Assembly: GCF_000253155.1 (NCBI RefSeq)
Contig: NC_015291.1
Location: 1,273,001-1,337,000, forward strand
DNA length: 64,000 bases
Reading direction: 5' to 3'
Source of the DNA: Streptococcus oralis Uo5
GTDB lineage: Bacteria; Bacillota; Bacilli; Lactobacillales; Streptococcaceae
Part shown: in pieces, positions 58,093 to 64,000 of the stretch
Layout: every line of letters starts with the position of its first letter
Numbering within the stretch: position 1 is the first letter of the stretch
Notes under the pieces: model-generated
The model's input: the letters and a program-made list of their open reading frames with translations, nothing else
The model's database searches: none
What the model was told of the DNA's origin: nothing
Made by a program: the position numbers and the translations under genes

Positions 58093-59188
58093 TTAGCTGA
58101 TTCGCCACTTGAGGTAGGCATCGATAAAACCATCAAGGTCTCCATCCATCACCTTATCTACCTGAGCAACTTCAAAGCTTGTACGGTGATCTTTTACCAT
58201 AGTATAAGGCGTGAAAACATAAGAACGGATTTGGCTTCCCCATGTGATTTCTTTTTTCTCACCTTTAAGGGAATCAACTTCCGCAGCTTTCTTTTCTTGC
58301 TCCATTTGATAGAGCTTAGCCTGCAACATCTTCATGGCACGATCTCTATTTCCATACTGGGTACGATCGACCGTTGATTGGACGACAGTTCCCGTAGGAA
58401 TGTGTGTCAAACGCACACCTGTTGAAACCTTATTGACGTTTTGCCCACCAGCACCACCTGAACGGAAGGTATCCATTTTGATATCATCTTCACGAATCTC
58501 CACTTCGATGGTATCATCCAACTCAGGCATAACCTCTACGGATGTAAATGAAGTATGGCGACGTTTGGCAGAGTCAAATGGAGAAATACGGACCAAACGG
58601 TGAACACCCATTTCTGATTTAAGTAGGCCATAAGCATTAGGTCCTTCAAAAGACAAGGTCACAGACTTGATACCTGCTTCATCACCAGCCTGGTAATCCA
58701 AGACTTCTACTTTAAAGCCTTTGGCATTTCCATAACGAGTATACATACGAAGCAACATATCGCCCCAGTCCTGTGCCTCAGTACCACCAGATCCTGGATG
58801 GATTTCCAAGATTGCATTATTATGGTCATAAGGTTCTGACAAGAGAAGGGTCATCTCGTAGCTGGTCATCATCTTATCCAATTCCGTCAACTGTTCGACC
58901 AGTTCATCATGGACTGACTCGTCTTCTGCTAAAAAGTCCAATAAAATCTCAACTTCATCCTGCAACTCTTCCATTTTACGGAAGGTGTTGTAGGTGTTTT
59001 TTAATTCATTTAATTCTTGCGACGTTTTTTGGGCCGCGATATTATCGTTCCAAAAATCAGGTTCTGTCATCTTGTTTTCCAAGATGGCAATCTCTTCCTC
59101 TAAGCCTTCGAGGTCAAAGAGACCCCCTAAAAGAAGCTAATTTTTCACGATTTGCGTCAATTTTTTGACGAATTTCTGAAATGTCCAT
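58093..59188 (-). CDS. prfB: Peptide chain release factor 2 (programmed +1 frameshift)
   Basis: RF2, 364 residues after frameshifting. The first 24 codons (59188-59117) end in CTT followed by an in-frame TGA at 59114-59116; AGGGGG, the internal Shine-Dalgarno, lies just before (59120-59126 region), and the ribosome slips to read CTT-(T)-GAC into the long frame. This autoregulates RF2, since slow TGA termination favours slipping. Downstream are the anticodon-like SPF (RISPFDSA) and GGQ (GAGGQNVNK). TATAAT precedes the first ATG behind AGAAGGAG. Confidence 0.95.
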
Positions 59189-59276
59189 AGATACTCCTTC
59201 TCATATCGTTTTATTATACCATAATCTCTCATTTCTTTCCATATTTTGCTTTTCACCGCTTTTGATGGCAGAAGAA

Positions 59277-59296
59277 AAGAGGCTCTAAAGCCTCTT
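59277..59296. terminator. Terminator of the CBS-domain gene
   Basis: AAGAGGCT and AGCCTCTT pair around CTAA, three bases past the stop codon on the minus strand. Confidence 0.8.
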
Positions 59297-59298
59297 GT

Positions 59299-59955
59299 TT
59301 AAAGGACTTTAGCAGAGGTATGAGTGATCTCCTCCACTTGAATTCCTTCTTTTTCAAACTTTTCCTTTAACGCAGTCAAATCGATTTTTCCATCAATTTG
59401 AACTTCGATGACGACCTTGCCATCCTTACGTGGAATGTTGACAGTATGAGAAATATTTAAATCCTCTTCTACAATTAGAGCTACAATTTTTCCCAGTACT
59501 CCGACTTCATTTTCTGTAATGAAACGAACACGAATCCCCTCTTCTCCGTATCCAGCGATTTCCAAGAAAGCCTGAAAAACATCGCGGTCTGTAATGACGC
59601 CGTAGACCTGATGATTGTCTACGACTGGCAATATCCCAATTTTATTTTTCAGCATCAGGTAGGTCGCATCTTCTAGACTAGCATAGCCAGAAACCGTCAC
59701 GACATCTCGAATCATTACATCTTTTACTTTGGTTTTATTCAGAAGATAATTCATCTCATAGATAGAGAGACTGGTTGCTTTAGATGGGCTGGCTTCCGCG
59801 ATGGTTCCTTCTGTTACCAATCCGACTAATTGATCGTTTTCGATAACAGGTAAACGGTGCAAACCTTGCTCGCGCATCAAATCTGCTGCGTGTGCTACAG
59901 TCGTATCTGGACTGATATAAACTACCTTACGGGTCATAAAATCTTTAACTGCCAT
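59299..59955 (-). CDS. CBS-ACT domain protein (AcuB-like)
   Basis: A 218-residue protein with two CBS domains (MTRKVVYISPDTTVAHAADLM near 8-28; TVSGYASLEDATYLML near 90) and an ACT-like domain from about 140 (NEVGVLGKIVALIVEEDLN). Such proteins bind adenosyl nucleotides and amino acids as sensors. AGAAGGAGA precedes the ATG. Partner unknown. Confidence 0.88.
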   Translation of the reverse strand: MAVKDFMTRKVVYISPDTTVAHAADLMREQGLHRLPVIENDQLVGLVTEGTIAEASPSKATSLSIYEMNYLLNKTKVKDVMIRDVVTVSGYASLEDATYLMLKNKIGILPVVDNHQVYGVITDRDVFQAFLEIAGYGEEGIRVRFITENEVGVLGKIVALIVEEDLNISHTVNIPRKDGKVVIEVQIDGKIDLTALKEKFEKEGIQVEEITHTSAKVL

Positions 59956-60081
59956 GAGACTTCTCCTTCTATATTGCTACTTTTATTATACACTTTCTTA
60001 GAAAATCTATCAAACGCTTTCATCTCTTTTTCAAGATTTTGAATAATCTGAGAAATTTGCATAAAATGCCAGTATAAATTA

Positions 60082-60103
60082 AGAGGGAACCGTAGTCCCC
60101 TCT
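60082..60103 (-). terminator. Terminator of the permease operon
   Basis: AGAGGG and CCCTCT pair; it follows the displaced true stop codon (60108-60110) of the permease rather than the early stop at 60208, which supports the frameshift reading. Confidence 0.55.
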
Positions 60104-60107
60104 CTTC

Positions 60108-60222
60108 TTAAATAGTAACAGTGTCTCGATCTTTTATCATATAACGTTTCAGTGGGCTAAGACTGGCTAGCCAGTATAGTAGACCACCAAATAGCGCAGT
60201 AAATCCGCTACCCGTTGTAATT
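60108..60222 (-). pseudogene. Displaced C-terminal segment of the NCS1 permease
   Basis: In the next frame after a run of six T (60223-60228 on the plus strand as A) the minus strand codes ITTGSGFTALFGGLLYWLAS and continues to KDRDTVTI before TAA at 60108-60110. A hydrophobic span followed by a basic tail is just what the last helix of a 12-span NCS1 transporter needs, and the open codons run right up to the terminator. With five T instead of six, the frame joins the permease after SPIFL. Confidence 0.8.
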
Positions 60223-61536
60223 AAAAAAGATTGGACTTTGAATTTGTGCAGTTACAGGGTTGTAGACAAATAGTACCGCTACCAATAAGGAGATAAATAC
60301 GCAAGACAAGCCAACTAAGTTAAATCCTTTAGTAAATTCGTAGGCGTCATGCCCTTCAAGGAAATAGGCTGAACGCAAGTCGAGTTTTCGTTTTCTTAAG
60401 ATAAAATAGTCGACAACAATCATACCAATAATTGGCCCCTGAATATAGGCTGCTAGGGAGATGAAGGATCCGAAATACTCTTCTACTCCTCCCCAGATAG
60501 TGAGTAGACTCACGTAAACCATGGCAATCCAAACCATTAGTTTATAGCTTACTTTTGGCATCCCGCTTTTGACAATCATACAGTTCACGTATGATCCTGT
60601 CCCCTGGGTTCCAATATTAGCAAAGGCTACTAGTAGTAGACTTAAGAGAGCAAAGGCTGGGGTGCTTAGAGTTGATAGCATGGTTGTTGGATCACTTTCA
60701 TACACGCCTGTTTTGACAAACATGGCTAGAGCCATGACTCCACCTGTCGCAACGAAGAATGGAGCCACAACTCCGTATGATAAGGCTGTAGCCCAATAAC
60801 CACTGCGTTCTGATTTTGCTAAACGTGGTAAAACCAATGCCTGTGTAGACCAAGAGAAAGCAAAGGCAACATTTCCTTCTCCAGAGAGCATGAAGCGTTC
60901 TAATGGCGTCAAATCTCCTTGGGTGGCTGGTTGGATGTTCATAATATCCGTTATAGGAACGGCGACAAAGCAGATTCCAACGATGATGAGACCGACAATC
61001 AATAAGGCGATAACCAAGAAGCGATTGGTCCATTTAATCACTTCCGGGCCTCCAAGAGCAATGAGAGTCCCAAGAAGAACACAGAGGGTACCAAGAATAG
61101 GTGCCCATATTCCCTTGTCCAAACCAAGACCAAAATTATTTGCCAAATGAATCATGGAACTGGCAAAAAGATTGGCCGCAACAGCATACCATCCAAAGTT
61201 AGCCAAGCTAATAATGGTTGATAACAAGGCTACACCTCTTTTTCCCAGAACAGCTCTCAACCAAATCCACAAATCAATTCCATACTTAACTGCAAACAAA
61301 ATAGGGAGACATTCAATAAAGACCCAGATAATGTTAAAGCTAAAAATATTTACCAACATTTGATTAAAGGTCAAATATTGAGCTACATAAGCCCCTTGGG
61401 TATAACACCAAGTAGCAATGGCAAAACCACTTGTCGATAGAAAGAGATCCCAGAAAGAATACTGACGATCCTTATTGGTCATGGGAACAATTCCTGTTAT
61501 GGTTTCTTGTTGGATATAGTCATTCATTTTAGACAT
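60208..61536 (-). CDS. NCS1-family permease, C-terminus frameshifted
   Basis: A 442-residue cytosine/purine/allantoin/thiamine (NCS1) family transporter as read, ending early in SPIFFNYNG. About eleven spans are visible; family marks include FWDLFLSTSGFAIATW at the start, and LANFGWYAVAANLF in span 3. The normal last span lies in the next frame (60108-60222), so either the gene is broken in this isolate, or the six-T run switches the protein, or the base is a sequencing error. It starts behind GGAGGAATT, one base after the small membrane peptide stop. The substrate is not known but should suit the kinase encoded upstream. Confidence 0.82.
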   Translation of the reverse strand: MSKMNDYIQQETITGIVPMTNKDRQYSFWDLFLSTSGFAIATWCYTQGAYVAQYLTFNQMLVNIFSFNIIWVFIECLPILFAVKYGIDLWIWLRAVLGKRGVALLSTIISLANFGWYAVAANLFASSMIHLANNFGLGLDKGIWAPILGTLCVLLGTLIALGGPEVIKWTNRFLVIALLIVGLIIVGICFVAVPITDIMNIQPATQGDLTPLERFMLSGEGNVAFAFSWSTQALVLPRLAKSERSGYWATALSYGVVAPFFVATGGVMALAMFVKTGVYESDPTTMLSTLSTPAFALLSLLLVAFANIGTQGTGSYVNCMIVKSGMPKVSYKLMVWIAMVYVSLLTIWGGVEEYFGSFISLAAYIQGPIIGMIVVDYFILRKRKLDLRSAYFLEGHDAYEFTKGFNLVGLSCVFISLLVAVLFVYNPVTAQIQSPIFFNYNG

Positions 61537-61537
61537 G

Positions 61538-61723
61538 TTATTGAATTCCTCCCGTCATTGCTAAGATAATCAAAATAAGGTTGATTAGGACTATGGAGAT
61601 GATTAAAATGAAATCACTTTTTAGGAAGGGTTGAACAAACTCGTAGTTTGGCGACTCCATTTCTTCCAATCTTCTCTTTGTTTCAGTTGCTACTAATTCT
61701 TCAATCTCAGATGTCGTTCTCAT
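61538..61723 (-). CDS. Small single-span membrane protein of the permease operon
   Basis: A 61-residue protein: a charged amphipathic N-terminus (TSEIEELVATETKRRLEEME) and one hydrophobic span (FILIISIVLINLILIILAM) at the C-terminus. It starts two bases after the fusion-gene stop (TAAGATG, with TTGGAGGAAAAC before it) and its stop is one base from the permease start. I recognise no family. Position and shape suggest an accessory subunit of the permease, as small partners occur for several sodium-coupled transporters. Confidence 0.75.
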   Translation of the reverse strand: MRTTSEIEELVATETKRRLEEMESPNYEFVQPFLKSDFILIISIVLINLILIILAMTGGIQ

Positions 61724-61724
61724 C

Positions 61725-63503
61725 TTAGTTTTCCTCCAAATACAAATCAAGAGCCAGTTGTCCATATTGTTTGGTATAGCGATACCAGATGTAGAGAAAC
61801 TCACCGACTGGTTTTCCGACACTCTCCTGGAACAAAGCCCACAAGAACCAATAATATGAGGTCACTGCTACATAAGCCAAGTAGTGACGTTTGGTTTTCT
61901 TATCTGGTACTTTTTGTAGATACAATTCCAGTACTTTTTCAGCATCCTCTACGGTATAATTGGAACACGCAATGAAGGTCCCCAAATCTCCTGCTGGCTC
62001 TCCCATTCCAGAATATTCCCAATCAATCAAGCTCATTTCGCCTACTTCATTCAACAAAAAATTAGGACTATAGGAATCTCCGTGACAAAGGACAACCTGT
62101 TTCGGATCATTCTGTAAATATTTTTTGAGAAGTGAGACAGTTTCATCCAATTCCTCGAGACCATCAAATTCAAATCGATTTCTAGCCTTCAATTTTTCTC
62201 TAAAATCATCAATTCCCTCAAATTGGTCAAAGGAATGTCCCGTTTTTTCTCCAGATTGGTGTAACCGTCTCAAGAGGTCCATTGCTTGTGCCACATCATC
62301 CCAATTATCATAATCCAGTTGCTTAGCATTGGGAATAAATTCTGAAATTTTCCAGCCCTCATCCTTGTTCATAGCTACAAAGGTACGGTCAATCTTTAAT
62401 TTTGCAGCAATTTCCATAGAAGCTGCTTCACTAGCTCGGTCAATATAATTTTCCGTTCCCCTACCTGGATGACGGTAAACATATTTTTTCCCTAGACAGT
62501 CAAATGAAAATGATGTGTTGGTTAATCCATCTTTTAGTGGTTTGATATTGACAATATCTGAAGCCACACACTTTAATGTCTTACAGATATTATCAATAAT
62601 GGCCGAATCTGCATTTACCAAATAACGTTCATCAAATTGACGGAGTTCATCTAGTGAATCAAATTCTTTAACAATATCCGCTGAATAGTGACGAGCTTCT
62701 AAAAGGAGTTCCTTGACATGCCGACTATAATAATCCTCCCAAAGCTGTTCCCGATAAGGTTCGTGCTTAAACTCGTTTTCTAAAATTTCCTTGAATTTCT
62801 CGCTAAATGCACGGTCGAAATAAACGTGCCCCACCATTGCCCAAGTATTTTTTCCACCAATCTGGATATCAATGATGGTGTGATTCGAATCCTCTATAGC
62901 ACAATATTCGTCTGTTTGACCTTCTGCAAATATCGTCGAGTAGTAACCCCTATAAATATATTGCTCAAACGGATTTTCCACAAAATAATTATCCGATGAA
63001 CAAATATAAGTGTTGGAAAGTTGATCTTTAACCAACATAAGAGACGAACAGTTATTGTATTTGTAGTAATTATTATTCACTACAATTTTTACACCAAACT
63101 TCTCTGCAAGATAGAACATTTTTTCTTGTAGATAGCCTACGATAACGGTTATATCTTCTATTCCTGCTTCTTGAAGTTGTCTGATTTCCCTCTCTATCAA
63201 GCGTTCCCCCTTGACTTGAAGCAATCCTTTAGGAATTTCATAAGACAAAGGAGCAAAACGGCTACTCATGCCAGCAGCCATTATAATAGCATTTTCTACT
63301 CGATAGGGTTCTAAAACTTCCTGGCCTAGTTCTGTTAAGTGATGCTCCTCATCAACCCACTTCTCTTCTTTCAGTTTTTTCAATAATGTGTTAATTGTTC
63401 CCAAAGATAGATCTAACTCTTCAGCTAACTGTCTCTGAGTAAATGTCTTTTCTTTATGTGTCAACATAAAACGCAAAAGTTTAAATTGTTTTTCTGTTAC
63501 CAT
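61725..63503 (-). CDS. Winged helix-nucleotidyltransferase-choline kinase-like fusion
   Basis: A 592-residue three-part protein. Residues 1-65: winged helix-turn-helix (FTQRQLAEELDLSLGTINTL). Residues 70-300: MobA/LicC-type nucleotidyltransferase, with AIIMAAGMSSRF at 72-83 and a conserved Lys in IPKGLLQVKG. Residues 320-592: aminoglycoside/choline kinase fold of the LicA type, with HGD at 474-476, Asn481 and DWE at 494-496. Together these could phosphorylate a small alcohol and activate it as a CDP-type compound, as LicA and LicC do separately for phosphocholine, while the N-terminus regulates the operon. Substrate not proven. Promoter at 63539-63567. Confidence 0.85.
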   Translation of the reverse strand: MVTEKQFKLLRFMLTHKEKTFTQRQLAEELDLSLGTINTLLKKLKEEKWVDEEHHLTELGQEVLEPYRVENAIIMAAGMSSRFAPLSYEIPKGLLQVKGERLIEREIRQLQEAGIEDITVIVGYLQEKMFYLAEKFGVKIVVNNNYYKYNNCSSLMLVKDQLSNTYICSSDNYFVENPFEQYIYRGYYSTIFAEGQTDEYCAIEDSNHTIIDIQIGGKNTWAMVGHVYFDRAFSEKFKEILENEFKHEPYREQLWEDYYSRHVKELLLEARHYSADIVKEFDSLDELRQFDERYLVNADSAIIDNICKTLKCVASDIVNIKPLKDGLTNTSFSFDCLGKKYVYRHPGRGTENYIDRASEAASMEIAAKLKIDRTFVAMNKDEGWKISEFIPNAKQLDYDNWDDVAQAMDLLRRLHQSGEKTGHSFDQFEGIDDFREKLKARNRFEFDGLEELDETVSLLKKYLQNDPKQVVLCHGDSYSPNFLLNEVGEMSLIDWEYSGMGEPAGDLGTFIACSNYTVEDAEKVLELYLQKVPDKKTKRHYLAYVAVTSYYWFLWALFQESVGKPVGEFLYIWYRYTKQYGQLALDLYLEEN

Positions 63504-63538
63504 TTCTCAGTCCTCCTGTTCAATTTTTTCTTACTCAT

Positions 63539-63567
63539 ATTATAATATGAACAAAAATAACTGTCAA
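63539..63567 (-). promoter_or_regulatory. Promoter of the fusion-permease operon
   Basis: TTGACA and TATAAT are 17 bases apart on the minus strand, a perfect consensus pair. Around the -10 lies the symmetrical sequence CATATTATAATATG, which could serve as an operator for the fusion protein's own helix-turn-helix. Confidence 0.82.
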
Positions 63568-63709
63568 TTCAAATAGGGAAACAATTAGTAAAAATTAAGA
63601 CCTTCTTCCCCTTTCTCAAAAAACATATACATAAAAGAGCTCCTTATTCTGGAGCCCTGAAATATTTTATATTTTTGATAAGTAGTCGTATTAGGTTTCG
63701 CTTGGTTGC
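63568..63709. other. Intergenic stretch with a weak hairpin
   Basis: Non-coding bases upstream of the fusion operon. At 63639-63655 GCTCC and GGAGC pair, followed on the minus strand by CTTTT, so a weak terminator for a minus-strand transcript entering from the right is possible. No gene seen. Confidence 0.35.
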
Positions 63710-64000
63710 AATCCTTATCTGCCGACTAAAAGGGTCCCCCGGACTATAGAGGGATTGCGTGCGCAATCTCCGTCCGCAACCTAAACTAGGCTCCCAGACT
63801 AGAGGAGAATTTCTTGCGCAATCCTCATCTGGCGACTAAAACAATCCACTGGATTGGATGATTACTTACGTAATCCTTATCTGCCGGCTAAAAAGGTCAC
63901 TCGGACTATAGAGGGATTGCGTGCGCAATCTCCATCCACAACCTAAACTAGTCTTCCAGACTAGAGGAAAATTTCTTGCGCAATCCTTATCTGACGACTA
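63710..64000. repeat. Composite tandem repeat, continuing beyond the window
   Basis: The motif AATCCTTATCTGCCGACTA and close variants begin at 63710, 63820, 63872 and 63982, giving alternating spacings of 110, 52 and 110 bases; the full period is 162. Inside each 110-base unit are GATTGCG/CGCAATC (a hairpin with a TG loop) and, in the second copy, CTAGTCT/AGACTAG. The copies differ at scattered positions. No open frame is present. It does not match BOX or RUP as I know them. It is too irregular for a CRISPR array. Confidence 0.7.

Noticed and set aside
61724..61822. Longer start for the small membrane peptide (94 codons)
   Set aside because: The extra 33 codons overlap the fusion gene in another frame, whereas TTGGAGGAAAAC precedes the ATG at 61723.
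63710..64000. CRISPR array
   Set aside because: Repeats are 110 and 52 bases apart alternately, with related rather than unique spacers, and no cas gene is near.

Overview
The window is a chromosomal segment of a low-GC Gram-positive coccus of the mitis group of Streptococcus, most probably Streptococcus oralis. The strongest clue is the rgg-gtfR pair at 28007-33684: the glucosyltransferase is 1575 residues, the size known for S. oralis GtfR, and it lies directly downstream of an Rgg regulator. Other streptococcal marks are YSIRK signal peptides with an LPXTG surface protein, EzrA, PgdA, ClpE with a CtsR box, a SAM-III (SMK) riboswitch on metK, and the small DUF4059, DUF1797 and DUF1827 proteins. 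No rRNA, tRNA, insertion sequence, prophage or CRISPR array was seen.

Layout. 1-4144: trxB (cut by the window edge), a polar amino acid ABC transporter, an ArsC/Spx-like protein, a DNA alkyl transferase and an acetyltransferase, all on the minus strand. 4216-5369: a plus-strand DUF1836/hemolysin III pair. 5389-8377: pyridoxal phosphate synthase (pdxST) and the water-forming NADH oxidase nox, whose promoter carries a cre site. 8684-11499: a plus-strand flavin operon of a cytosolic ApbE and two FMN-reductase proteins, the second ending in two copies of an ApbE-type flavinylation motif. 11584-15929: a T-box-controlled glycine operon (GFA-family protein, glyQ, glyS, DUF896) carrying two hairpin-rich non-coding segments. 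15994-27554: a large subtilase without a sortase signal, aldo/keto reductase, pgdA, ezrA, gyrB and a HAD hydrolase. 28007-33684: the rgg-gtfR glucan island.

34058-43011: DJ-1, rodA, dnaQ-dinG, nnrD, a Cof-type phosphatase, folD, a TfoX-like protein and a second amino acid ABC transporter. 43197-49880: DUF1797, clpE, a GyrI-like protein with a WYL regulator, a Nudix hydrolase, DUF1827, and metK with its SMK box. 50101-56300: a von Willebrand A wall-anchored protein, cshB, an EEP nuclease, and the glucose-family PTS permease behind a palindromic cre. 56464-59955: ftsX, ftsE, prfB with its programmed frameshift, and a CBS-ACT protein. 60108-63567: an operon with a three-domain fusion (winged helix, LicC-like nucleotidyltransferase, LicA-like kinase), a 61-residue membrane peptide and an NCS1-family permease whose 3' end is displaced by a one-base homopolymer change. 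63710-64000: composite hairpin-rich repeats that run off the window.

The two best candidates for undescribed biology are the flavin operon (a cytosolic flavinyl transferase beside a reductase with a doubled acceptor motif on its tail) and the kinase/nucleotidyltransferase/permease operon, which looks like a self-regulated uptake and CDP-activation route for a small amino alcohol or similar compound. The two structured insertions around glyQ, one associated with a duplicated glyQ start, are also notable. All readings were made by eye; no alignment, folding or database search was run.
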